This document shows positions 1 through 7,368 of a DNA stretch of 8,078 bases, piece after piece. Below the pieces are notes generated by a model. That model had not been told where the DNA came from. It did not search any database and worked only from the letters and a program-made list of their open reading frames with translations. The translations under genes were made by a program, and so were the position numbers. Positions within the stretch are counted from its first letter, which is position 1. Each line of letters starts with the position of its first letter. The stretch covers positions 1-8,078 of the forward strand of contig JAEEGW010000236.1 of the NCBI GenBank assembly GCA_016280525.1, written 5' to 3'. Origin of the DNA: Clostridiales bacterium (GTDB taxonomy: Bacteria; Bacillota; Clostridia; Oscillospirales; CAG-272).

Positions 1-1
1 A

Positions 2-2554
2 TCAACGTGGCCGACCGTCAAGACTTTCAAAGTGGACGTCAATTTCTCCCAAACTCAGCGCGTAAGAGTGACGGACGACGTTAAAAACAACGTGATAACC
101 GTTGAAGTGCAGCGCGACGGCGAGTTCAAACCGCTGTTTTCGGCAGTTATAGAAGATCAGAAAAAAGTAATATTGAAGGACGCTGACGGAAACGAGAAAA
201 TAAAAACCGCGTTTACGTATAATATCGAAAGCAAGGGCTTCTTCAGCCTCTGGTCGTCCGGCGGAAACAGCGGCGGCGCGTACGTGGACAACGTTGAAAT
301 CAAATGGACGGACGCGGTGCCGGAGCCGTATTATCCCGCGGACAAAACGGCTTTGCGCGATCTTTATTCCGATACGTGGGTCGCGACGGACGATCTTGAC
401 AGAGCCGTTGTTGACGGCGCCGCGGCTCCGCGCGACAAGCTTGTGGGAATGTTTTATCAGATATGGTTCACTCCGACGAGCGTGACTTATCCCGACCAGA
501 AAATCTATAATCATTATCAGACGTATCTTGACGGCGGTATAGAAGCCGTTAAAAAAGTATATACTCAGGGTCCCGAGGGCTGGGGTCACTACTGGGGCGA
601 GCCTTATTTCGGATATTATCTGACAAACGACCGCTGGATAATAAGAAAGCACGCGTCAATGCTGTCCGATATAGGCGTTGATTTCATATTTCTGGACGTC
701 ACAAACGGCAATCCGCAGACTACGAGTTATAAGGCAATATTCAAAGAATACGAGCAAATGAGAAGCGAAGGACTTGATACTCCCGATATATGCTTCTTTC
801 TGGCAGACAACGTCGACTACGTGGAGAACGTATTTCTCGAGCTGTGGGACGACGTATATTCAACGGGGCAGTACAGCGATCTTTACGTCAGATACGACGG
901 AAAGCCGCTTATCTTAGGCAATTTCAAGAGTATGACGAAAGAATCCAAAAAGATAGTTGACGAAAACTTTACCTGGCGCCGCTGCTGGGCGCTCAAAGAA
1001 AACGTCAAGAAAGGCAAGGATTTCTGGACGTGGATGTGCGAGACGCCCCAGCCGGCTTCATACAACACCAAAAAAGATAACGCCGTGGAGGAAATTTCAA
1101 TCTCCGCAGCGATCCTCGCGAACACAAGCTCCGGCAGAAGCTTTTCAAACGGCAAGCAGCCGAAAGTCGGCAAGCTTGAAGACGGGACAAAGGACGAGTT
1201 CCAGTTCAACCTTGAAACGACCGGGAACGGACTTTTCTTTGCGGAGCAGATGGAGCGCGCCGCGGGCGTTGACCCGTACGTCGTGCTTATAACCGAATGG
1301 AACGAATGGGCAGCGGGCCGCTGGAACGGCAGCGGTCATCCGACGATAGCAAACACGTATATTTCATGGTCTTCAAGTTTTTACGTCGACTGCTTCAACC
1401 CGGAATTCAGCCGCGACATAGAGCCTATGAAGGGCGGTTTCGGCGATAATTACTATTATCAGCTTGCAAAATTCCTGCGCGAATTCAAGGGTAGCCGTTC
1501 TGCCCCCGCCGCGTCCGGTCAGCACGATATAACGCTTGACGGCGGACTTTCGCAGTGGGCGGACGTCTGGCCCGAATACCGCGACACCACGGGCGACACG
1601 CTCCACCGCGATTCGCTCGGCAACGGCGGACTTGTAAGCTATAAAAACAATACCGGCAGAAACGATATTGTATCGGCAAAGGTCAGCAGAGCAAACGGCA
1701 GTACGTATTTCCTCGCCGTCTGCGCGGATAAGCTCACCTCCCCGGAGGGTACAAACTGGATGAATCTGTTCATCAACACGGACAGTGACGGCAAAACCGG
1801 CTGGTACGGATACGACCTTATTGTAAACCGCGATAACGGCTCAATTGAAAAATTCGTAAACAACGGCTGGGAAACCGAGAGCGCCGGAAAAAGCGAAATA
1901 TATACCGGTGAAAACTACGTCGTAATAAAACTTGACGACGGCGCCTGCGGTTTAGGTTCTGATTTCGATTTCAAGTGGGCGGACAACAGTACGGAAACGG
2001 GCGAGATAATGCAGTTTTTGGACCTCGGCGACGCCGCGCCCAACGCGCGTTTCAGCTATGCGTACAGGACGGAAGCTAAAGAAACACAGCTTACGGATAA
2101 CGTAAAAACGGTCGTCGGAGACGGCGCGTCGTTTACGTCAGGCAGGCCGTACGCGTTATCAAACGGCAGGACCGTCCCCGTTTGCGAAGCGGATACGGCG
2201 GCCGTGCCCGTTATGTATAAGAACAGACTGTTCGTTCCCGCGGCCTCGCTCGGCGTGATCAAGGATATGACTGTCACCGTATCAGACAACACGGCGGCGG
2301 TAACGTATAAAAACAAAACGTTTACGTTCAAAGCGGACGGGACGGACGTTAAGTGTAATAACGACACGTATCGGATACCCGTCGCGCCGTTTGTCAAAGA
2401 CGGCGTTCTGTACGTACCGCTCAACGCCGCCGCGCATATAGCGGAGCTCAATTACACGCAGAACGGTATCGGCACGGCGATAATCACGACGGCAGATCTG
2501 TCCGACAGCGAAGCCGCAGACGCGGCGTTGAACGATCTGTACGTTTCATACTGA
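2..2554 (+). CDS. Multidomain GH99/GH71-like glycoside hydrolase with CBM9-like and stalk-like domains (5' partial)
   Basis: The reading frame is open to the left edge, so the gene starts outside the window. The GTG at 32 has no Shine-Dalgarno and is probably an internal Val; residues below are counted from it. Residues 1-93 look like the end of a LamG or 3-keto-disaccharide-hydrolase-like beta sandwich (closing strand YVDNVEIKW). Residues about 135-487 resemble a GH99/GH71/WbsX-type TIM barrel: VGMFYQIWF, then HYWGEPYFGYY, then HASMLSDIGVDFIFLDVTN, and late ITEWNEWAAG (419-429). Residues about 497-680 look like a CBM9/DOMON carbohydrate-binding domain (ITLDGGLSQWADVWPEYRDT, later FINTDSDGKTGWYGYDL). 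Residues about 715-825 resemble the copper-amine-oxidase N-terminal-like 'stalk' domain (NRLFVPAASL, GVLYVPLNAAA). It is probably exported and glycan-acting, but the signal peptide is not visible and the substrate is unknown. The GH99 motif NEWxEG reads NEWAAG here, so a usual acidic residue is missing. It converges on the minus-strand operon and ends 22 bases before the terminator stem. Domain calls are by eye. Confidence 0.75.
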   Translation, partial: STWPTVKTFKVDVNFSQTQRVRVTDDVKNNVITVEVQRDGEFKPLFSAVIEDQKKVILKDADGNEKIKTAFTYNIESKGFFSLWSSGGNSGGAYVDNVEIKWTDAVPEPYYPADKTALRDLYSDTWVATDDLDRAVVDGAAAPRDKLVGMFYQIWFTPTSVTYPDQKIYNHYQTYLDGGIEAVKKVYTQGPEGWGHYWGEPYFGYYLTNDRWIIRKHASMLSDIGVDFIFLDVTNGNPQTTSYKAIFKEYEQMRSEGLDTPDICFFLADNVDYVENVFLELWDDVYSTGQYSDLYVRYDGKPLILGNFKSMTKESKKIVDENFTWRRCWALKENVKKGKDFWTWMCETPQPASYNTKKDNAVEEISISAAILANTSSGRSFSNGKQPKVGKLEDGTKDEFQFNLETTGNGLFFAEQMERAAGVDPYVVLITEWNEWAAGRWNGSGHPTIANTYISWSSSFYVDCFNPEFSRDIEPMKGGFGDNYYYQLAKFLREFKGSRSAPAASGQHDITLDGGLSQWADVWPEYRDTTGDTLHRDSLGNGGLVSYKNNTGRNDIVSAKVSRANGSTYFLAVCADKLTSPEGTNWMNLFINTDSDGKTGWYGYDLIVNRDNGSIEKFVNNGWETESAGKSEIYTGENYVVIKLDDGACGLGSDFDFKWADNSTETGEIMQFLDLGDAAPNARFSYAYRTEAKETQLTDNVKTVVGDGASFTSGRPYALSNGRTVPVCEADTAAVPVMYKNRLFVPAASLGVIKDMTVTVSDNTAAVTYKNKTFTFKADGTDVKCNNDTYRIPVAPFVKDGVLYVPLNAAAHIAELNYTQNGIGTAIITTADLSDSEAADAALNDLYVSY

Positions 2555-2576
2555 TAAGCAAAAACAAATATAAAAA

Positions 2577-2613
2577 GGCCCTCTTCCGGTAAAACGGGAG
2601 AGGGCCGTTTTTT
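2577..2613. terminator. Bidirectional intrinsic terminator between convergent genes
   Basis: A 12-base-pair stem pairs 2577-2588 with 2595-2606 (GGCCCTCTTCCG against CGGGAGAGGGCC, with one G-U wobble) around a six-base loop. On the plus strand it is followed by G and a run of six T (2608-2613), serving the glycoside hydrolase gene. On the minus strand it is followed by five T (complement of A at 2572-2576), serving the operon that ends with the small ORF at 2633. The symmetry supports termination of both convergent units. Confidence 0.9.
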
Positions 2614-2632
2614 GTTGCTTTGTCTTAATTTA

Positions 2633-2818
2633 TCAGAACAGGCCGAGCAGAGAAGTCACAAAGCCTGCTCCGTCGGGCGCGAACGTATCAAGGTAAGTGG
2701 ACGGGTCGCCGGTCTGCTCCCAGTCGGCTGTCGGATCAGTAAGCGCAACAACGCCGGATCCCGCGGCGACCGCGGCAAGCATTACCGCTGCCAGTATCAC
2801 TGCAATAAGCTTTTTCCT
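2633..2818 (-). CDS. Small signal-peptide ORF after mrdA, with AGG in place of the expected ATG
   Basis: I do not recognise this family. The frame gives 61 codons. If the first codon were ATG, the protein would start MKKLIAVILAAVMLAAVAAG, a classic signal peptide or single membrane helix with a basic start and a hydrophobic core to about residue 26. A short acidic and aromatic tail follows (DWEQTGDPSTYLDTFAPDG), and the end is hydrophobic (TSLLGLF). There is no Cys for a lipobox. A perfect AAGGAG (2826-2831) lies 7 bases before codon 1, but that codon (2816-2818) reads AGG. No ATG, GTG or TTG occurs between the upstream stop and this codon in frame. Internal GTG (2798-2800) and ATG (2780-2782) would remove most of the signal peptide. 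It lies 34 bases after mrdA and before the terminator, so it is probably the last operon gene. It could be a start-lost pseudogene, a base-calling error, or a gene using a non-standard start. Confidence 0.5.
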   Translation of the reverse strand, partial: RKKLIAVILAAVMLAAVAAGSGVVALTDPTADWEQTGDPSTYLDTFAPDGAGFVTSLLGLF

Positions 2819-2825
2819 TTTTTTG

Positions 2826-2831
2826 CTCCTT
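2826..2831 (-). promoter_or_regulatory. Strong Shine-Dalgarno for the small ORF
   Basis: The minus strand reads AAGGAG here, 7 bases before the codon at 2816-2818. The optimal spacing fixes where a start codon should be, and is the main reason to think that the AGG there replaces an ATG. It sits in the 34-base gap after mrdA, where it has no other gene to serve. Confidence 0.7.
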
Positions 2832-2852
2832 AGGTGTATGTTTTATATCGTT

Positions 2853-4928
2853 TTATTCGGCCGGAGTTTGTTCGGTCTGTCTCGGGGGCAGACGCGTGCC
2901 GTTTTTGCTTAAATTGAAGTAGTAGGATATCGTATCGAGTACGGGCTGCGCGGCGTTTCCTCCGTTCGCGCCGTTTTCAATAACGCAGGAGAGCGTTATT
3001 TCCGGGTCGTCGTAAGGGGCGAAAGCCACGAGAACGGCGTTGTTGTTCGTCTTGCTCGTCTGCGCCGTACCGGTCTTCGTTCCTATCGGGAATTTGTATT
3101 CTTTTGTGGCTGTGGTCAGCTCTTTGGAGCGTTTCATACCGCGCTTCACGCAGTCCTGCGCGGTCTCGTCCATTTCCACTATCCCGAGCACCTGAGGCTG
3201 ATTTTCCTGCACGTCGGAGCCGGAATAGTTGCAGGATCTGAGCAGAAGCGTCGCTTTGTATCTCGTTCCGCCGTTGACCGCGGCGGCTATGTACGACGAG
3301 AGCTGAAGCGGTGTGAAGCTGTTGTACGACTGACCTATTGCCGCCTGCAGCGTATCGCCGGGGCTCCAGCGCTGACCTATGGATTCCTTATATTCCGGGC
3401 TTGCGAGTATGCCCTTCGTCTCCGGCAGCTCGATTCCCGTGTATTCGCCCAAACCGAGCTGTCTGCAGTATTTGTTCATCTCCTCTATGCCGGTGCGCCT
3501 GCCCGTTTCATAGAAATAATAGTTGCACGACGCGCCTATCGCGTCAACAAGCTCAAGCTCGCCGTGGCCGCTTCTTAACCAGCAGGACGGCTGATAGTCG
3601 TCGTAATAAGTATATTTACCGGTGTCGTTTATGCATGTGAACTGCGTTATGGACTTGCTCATAAGTCCGGATATCGCGGTGGCCAGCTTGAACGTGGAGC
3701 CGGGCTGATACGCGCCGGAAACGGTGCGGTCAAACAAAGGTTTCGCGGGGTTTGAGGCAAGCTCCGCGTAGTCTTCCGAAAAGGTCGTCAGATCGTACGT
3801 CGGATACGACGCGAGCGCCAGCACCTCGCCCGTTTTTGCGGAAAATACCGTAAGCGCGCCGCTGTCCGCTTTTTCTCCGCTGTCCGCTATGCCTGTCGCT
3901 CTTGCGTCGGCGACGATCTTTCTTATCTGCGAGCCGAGAGCTTTTTCCGCGGCTTCCTGCAGTTCTATGTCTATCGTAAGATATATGTTCCTGCCCGGTA
4001 CGGGCTCTTTTTTAACGTATGAATCTAAAACGTTTCCGTAATCGTCCTCAACGTAGACGGTCACGCCGTCCTCTCCGCGCAGCATATCCTCAAACGCGGC
4101 TTCCGCACCGTTTAAACCGACGGTCGCGTCGTAGGAGTAGCCTTTTGCCAGATATTCGTCCATTTTGTCCGCGGGTATCTTGCCTATCCTGCCTATGACG
4201 TTTGAGCCGACGCCGGGTACGCCGTATACGCGCACGCAGTCTTTTTTGATGAGCACGCCCTTGCAGCCGCTTTCAAGCACGGCGGTGGCGGTCTTCAGGT
4301 CTATGTCGGAGACGAGCGGGTAGGGATTGCCCGGCGCAAAATCGGTACAGTCAAGACTGTATCTTATCCGGACTATAATATCCTCCGTATGCGTGTCGTA
4401 TATATGCTCGCCGTCCTCGTCTAAAAGCGCATATTCTTTTAATATCTCCTCGTACAGATCAAGGCATTTGAGCCCCGATTTTATGTTGTGATATATAAGG
4501 AACTTATACATCCTGTTTTTGCAAAGCTGCGTCTGCATCATCTCTTCGTCGTATTCCATGTGCGGATACGTGCCGGTCATCGGAAGCACGGTCTCGGCTT
4601 CGCGGCCGCATTTGTCAAGCACGGAGACGATAGAGGCAAGCGTCGCGTTTTTTTCGCCGTTGTCCGCCGGCAGGGAAGAGTAGTCGAGCTGAAGCGTCTG
4701 CGAGTATTCGTTCGTCGCAAGCGGCACGCCGTTCCTGTCGTATATCTCGCCGCGGATAGACTGCACGGCGACCTCGCGCTCGTGCGTCATGGACATCGTC
4801 TTTACGTATCTGTCCGTGCCCGTTATCTGAATGTTTACCAGTTTTACGAAAAACAAAATACACGCGGCGGCGTACAGGACGTACAGCGGTATATATCTTA
4901 TATTGAATTTTCTTTTATTCTGCTGCAT
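2853..4928 (-). CDS. mrdA: Penicillin-binding protein 2, peptidoglycan D,D-transpeptidase
   Basis: This is a class B penicillin-binding protein of the elongasome. It cross-links peptidoglycan stem peptides outside the membrane during side-wall growth, together with RodA. The 691-residue protein has a short basic cytoplasmic end, one membrane anchor (about 11-33), and the N-terminal PBP-dimer motif RGEIYDRNGVPLA (59-71). The transpeptidase domain carries all three catalytic motifs: S411-T-F-K414, S467-C-N469 and K618-T-G620. The segment IGQSYNSFTPLQL (531-543) is also typical. A polar Pro/Gln-rich tail ends the protein. The length is somewhat above E. coli PBP2 and normal for Gram-positive forms; the extra residues lie mainly between the dimer motif and the catalytic domain. 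GAGGTGA (4933-4939) lies 4 bases before the ATG and overlaps the mreD stop; the gap to mreD is 9 bases. Position after mreD supports PBP2 rather than a divisome PBP3 (FtsI) or a sporulation SpoVD-type protein. No rodA is seen nearby. The gene may also be named pbpA. Confidence 0.95.
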   Translation of the reverse strand: MQQNKRKFNIRYIPLYVLYAAACILFFVKLVNIQITGTDRYVKTMSMTHEREVAVQSIRGEIYDRNGVPLATNEYSQTLQLDYSSLPADNGEKNATLASIVSVLDKCGREAETVLPMTGTYPHMEYDEEMMQTQLCKNRMYKFLIYHNIKSGLKCLDLYEEILKEYALLDEDGEHIYDTHTEDIIVRIRYSLDCTDFAPGNPYPLVSDIDLKTATAVLESGCKGVLIKKDCVRVYGVPGVGSNVIGRIGKIPADKMDEYLAKGYSYDATVGLNGAEAAFEDMLRGEDGVTVYVEDDYGNVLDSYVKKEPVPGRNIYLTIDIELQEAAEKALGSQIRKIVADARATGIADSGEKADSGALTVFSAKTGEVLALASYPTYDLTTFSEDYAELASNPAKPLFDRTVSGAYQPGSTFKLATAISGLMSKSITQFTCINDTGKYTYYDDYQPSCWLRSGHGELELVDAIGASCNYYFYETGRRTGIEEMNKYCRQLGLGEYTGIELPETKGILASPEYKESIGQRWSPGDTLQAAIGQSYNSFTPLQLSSYIAAAVNGGTRYKATLLLRSCNYSGSDVQENQPQVLGIVEMDETAQDCVKRGMKRSKELTTATKEYKFPIGTKTGTAQTSKTNNNAVLVAFAPYDDPEITLSCVIENGANGGNAAQPVLDTISYYFNLSKNGTRLPPRQTEQTPAE

Positions 4929-4937
4929 ATCGTCACC

Positions 4938-5483
4938 TCACGCCCGCGCGCCCGCGCGCAGTCTGCCAAGATCAAAACTGTTTCTGAAAATACGGAAATG
5001 CAAAACGGACAGCAAAAACACGGGTATAAAAACTATCGCGCCGTACAAAAGCTGCGGCAAAGCGGTGTGTAATATCGCCGCGTTTACCGGCGCGCCTTTT
5101 GCGGCGAGTATAAGCGTGGTTTTCACCGCGCCCGCCGCGAGCGCCGCGCCGCCTGATATTACTGCGGGTATCAGCTTGCCCGCGAAAACGCGCTTTGCAA
5201 GTAATATGGAAACGCACGCCGAAAGCAAAAACATAAGCGGCGACAACGTAAATTTGTCCGATCCCACCGTGTCAAGCAGAAATCCGGCGCAGACCGCCAG
5301 AATGCACGAGAATTTTTCATCCTCCCAGCAGGATACGCAGACTATAACGCATAACGTCAGCTCCGGTATGGCGCCGAAAAGGCGCAAATGCGGAAAAACG
5401 CTGCACTGCAAAAGCACTGCGGCGGCCGTATATACAGCTGTCAGTATCATCCGCATTACCGCGGCGGCGTTTTTTTTCTGCAT
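4938..5483 (-). CDS. mreD: Rod shape-determining membrane protein MreD
   Basis: MreD is an integral membrane component of the elongasome that works with MreC to hold MreB, PBP2 and RodA together. The 181-residue protein is almost wholly hydrophobic, with about five to six likely membrane helices (near 10-28, 38-52, 58-75, 80-98, 105-128 and 143-163) and a basic C-terminal tail. The segment GFLLDTVGSDKFTLSPL (67-83), with an Asp inside the third helix, fits the conserved core of the family. Overall identity of MreD is low, so the call rests on topology, this segment and position between mreC and mrdA. The start is the ATG of a TAATG overlap with the mreC stop, with GGAGG just upstream inside mreC, which suggests translational coupling. 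Codons 3-5 contain a run of eight A. Confidence 0.9.
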   Translation of the reverse strand: MQKKNAAAVMRMILTAVYTAAAVLLQCSVFPHLRLFGAIPELTLCVIVCVSCWEDEKFSCILAVCAGFLLDTVGSDKFTLSPLMFLLSACVSILLAKRVFAGKLIPAVISGGAALAAGAVKTTLILAAKGAPVNAAILHTALPQLLYGAIVFIPVFLLSVLHFRIFRNSFDLGRLRAGARA

Positions 5484-6325
5484 TATTCCTCCACGTATCT
5501 CTCAAACGACGTAAGCACCATTACGGAGCTGAGGCCGGATATCTCCGCGTACGGTTTTATCACCGCGTATTTCGTCCTAAGGCTTTCGTCGTAGCTTACT
5601 TCCGTTACGGTTCCTATGATTAGTCCTCTCGGGTATACCGAGCCGACGCCGGACGTGAGTATCCTGTCGCCCACTTCTATATCCGCGTCGCTCTGCATAT
5701 ACGCCATCTTGCATAAGCCGCGGAGTCCGAGCTCGTAGTCGCCGACTACTATGCCGGAGCTGCGGCTGCGCTCAACGTAAGCGCCCACGGACGAATCCAT
5801 ATCCACTATGGAGCACGCCTTTGACCACGTAGCGCCCGCGTCCGTTATCCTGCCTATGAGCCCGGAGTTTGCCGAGATTATGGGCATATCTTTGTCTATG
5901 CCGTTGTTTTTGCCGCGCCCGAGAGTAAAGACGGTCATATAGTTGCCGTCTTCGCGCCCGACTATGTCCGCCGGCTCGAATTTATAGTCAAGATGCTCTT
6001 CTTTTACTTCCAGCATGCGGCGCAGCCTGTCGTTTTCTTCCTTTACGCCTTTTGCGGACTGCACGTCGTCAAGCATCTCGTTTATCTGATTTTTTAATTC
6101 CTCGTTTTCTTTTTTCAGCTTGTCGAATTCTGTTATATAAGAAGCGTAGCCGTCAAGCGCGCGCCCGACCGCGTCAGACAGTTTCTGTATCGGCGTCGTG
6201 ACGTAGTTTATGCCGGCTTTTATGTAGGAAGAATAGCCGAAAAGGCTCATTGCCGTAAACACCGCGGCGATAAGCACCGTGACAATGAGCGTTATTATAA
6301 AAAATTTGCTTTTGAAAAATTTCAT
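5483..6325 (-). CDS. mreC: Rod shape-determining protein MreC
   Basis: MreC is a bitopic scaffold protein of the elongasome that binds and activates PBP2 on the outer face of the membrane. The 280-residue protein has a short basic N terminus, a membrane helix (about 8-30), a heptad-rich Lys/Glu/Leu coiled coil (about 64-110) and the beta-rich MreC domain to the end. Family-typical stretches are NGIDKDMPIISANSGLIGRI (141-160), SIVDMDSSVGAYVERS (172-187), GIVVGDY (191-197), DIEVGDRILTSGVGSVYPRG (215-234) and VIKPYAEI (255-262). The length is normal. The ATG has only a modest Shine-Dalgarno (GGTGG, about 4 bases upstream), and the gap from mreB is 12 bases. Its stop codon overlaps the mreD start by one base. 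Confidence 0.95.
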   Translation of the reverse strand: MKFFKSKFFIITLIVTVLIAAVFTAMSLFGYSSYIKAGINYVTTPIQKLSDAVGRALDGYASYITEFDKLKKENEELKNQINEMLDDVQSAKGVKEENDRLRRMLEVKEEHLDYKFEPADIVGREDGNYMTVFTLGRGKNNGIDKDMPIISANSGLIGRITDAGATWSKACSIVDMDSSVGAYVERSRSSGIVVGDYELGLRGLCKMAYMQSDADIEVGDRILTSGVGSVYPRGLIIGTVTEVSYDESLRTKYAVIKPYAEISGLSSVMVLTSFERYVEE

Positions 6326-6337
6326 AAAACCACCGGG

Positions 6338-7351
6338 TCAGTCTTCGTCGCCCGCGGAGACGACCTGTAAAAGCTCCGCGGAAGAATCAAGTATTTTTTC
6401 CGTGCCGCGGCATACGCACAGAGCCGGATCGTCGGCGATATTGACCGTCATACTGAGCTTGTCCGCGAAATATCTGTCAATACCGGGCAGAAGCGCGGCG
6501 CCGCCGCAGAGCGTCAACCCGCTTTCAAACACGTCCGCGGAAAGCTGCGCGGGTATGTTTTCAAGCACGCCTTTTATGTGATCCGTTATCACGTCAAGCA
6601 CGCCGGTCACCGCCTCACGCACCTCGCCGGAGCGGAGAACAACGCGCACGACCTGCCCCGTGAGCAGATTTCTGCCGTAAACGCCGTATTCGCCGGATTC
6701 CGTCAGTCTGTGAGCGGAGCCTATCGCAAGCTTTATCTGTTCCGCGGTCTGCTGACCTATCGTAACGCTGTACATATCCTTGACGTAGCGCACTATCGCC
6801 TCGTCCATATCAACGCCGCCCGTGCGCACCGCGCCGGAGCTGACCGTTCCTCTGTAAACTATAACGGACGTCTGCGTGTTGCCGCCGCCTATGTCGCATA
6901 TAAGTCTGCCGCGCGTGTTCATAACGTCAACGCCGCAGCCTACGGCCGCCGCCATGGGCTGTTTTATAAGCATAAAAACGTCTCTTCCGCCGGACGCGGC
7001 GACGCATGCGTTTTCAAAAGCGTTGCGCTCCACCTCCGTTATGCCTCCCGGCACGGAAACGGCTATTTTCGGCCTTGATATTACGCCGCGGAGACCCGCG
7101 TCGCCGAGCATTGCGGACAGCATATCCACGCAGTCTTCAAAATTCGCTATGACTCCGCTGCGCAGAGGCGTGACCGCGTCCTTTTCCGGAGGCGTTCTGC
7201 CTATCAGCCGCTTTGCTTTTTCGCCGTAGCAGATAAGCTCTCTTTCCGCGTCAAAAACAGCCGCCGTCGGCTCGTTTATAACTATGCCCTTGCCTTTTAC
7301 GCAGATCCTTGTGTTTGACGTTCCGAGATCTATACCCGTTTTTCTGTCCAT
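6338..7351 (-). CDS. mreB: MreB-type actin homologue with substituted ATP-site residues
   Basis: MreB forms ATP-dependent filaments under the membrane that orient side-wall synthesis. The 337-residue protein has a normal length and recognisable actin-fold motifs: phosphate 1 GIDLGTSNT (6-14), VPGGITEVERNAF (100-112), phosphate 2 DIGGGNTQTSVIV (153-165), MDEAIVRYV (182-190), TAEQIKLAIGSA (202-213) and adenosine-type GLTLCGGAALLPGID (278-292). Several positions differ from the family. The usual IEEPMAAA reads IKQPMAAA, so Glu131 (Thermotoga numbering, which fits here without gaps) is Gln. The usual DIGGGTT reads DIGGGNT, so Thr158 is Asn. The GGG of the adenosine motif reads GGA, and the late GxG region reads CRGTEK. 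ATP binding seems likely, but the hydrolysis rate may differ. The GAGGG at 7359-7363 lies 7 bases before the ATG. It follows maf by 17 bases and precedes mreC, which argues for the main MreB of the operon. A divergent Mbl/MreBH-like paralogue remains possible. Confidence 0.9.
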   Translation of the reverse strand: MDRKTGIDLGTSNTRICVKGKGIVINEPTAAVFDAERELICYGEKAKRLIGRTPPEKDAVTPLRSGVIANFEDCVDMLSAMLGDAGLRGVISRPKIAVSVPGGITEVERNAFENACVAASGGRDVFMLIKQPMAAAVGCGVDVMNTRGRLICDIGGGNTQTSVIVYRGTVSSGAVRTGGVDMDEAIVRYVKDMYSVTIGQQTAEQIKLAIGSAHRLTESGEYGVYGRNLLTGQVVRVVLRSGEVREAVTGVLDVITDHIKGVLENIPAQLSADVFESGLTLCGGAALLPGIDRYFADKLSMTVNIADDPALCVCRGTEKILDSSAELLQVVSAGDED

Positions 7352-7368
7352 TTTTACGCCCTCGTTAT

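Noticed and set aside
32..34. GTG as the true start of the glycoside hydrolase gene
   Set aside because: The frame is open to the window edge, no Shine-Dalgarno precedes it, and the protein there begins inside a beta-sandwich domain with no signal peptide.
2..652. Open frame of 216 residues on the minus strand opposite the glycoside hydrolase gene
   Set aside because: It lies fully antisense to a frame with clear domain structure; it has no known motif and its composition looks like a shadow of the codon bias.
2612..2912. Plus-strand open frames of 73 and 71 residues over the small ORF and the mrdA end
   Set aside because: They start after the terminator without a promoter and lie antisense to the small ORF and the mrdA end; the apparent hydrophobic stretch comes from reading the complementary A-rich signal peptide codons.
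5470..5477. Run of eight T (eight A in mreD codons 3-5) as a phase-variation or frameshift site
   Set aside because: Lys codons at this position are common in mreD starts, the run is short, and no alternative frame product or repeat variation can be shown from one sequence.
4488..5514. Two long plus-strand open frames (194 and 227 residues) across mrdA and mreD
   Set aside because: Both are antisense to well-supported genes, have Arg/Ala/Ser-rich low-information sequence and no recognisable family.
6578..7229. Plus-strand open frames of 166 and 117 residues opposite mreB
   Set aside because: They are antisense to conserved actin-fold motifs of MreB and have His/Ala/Arg-rich shadow composition.
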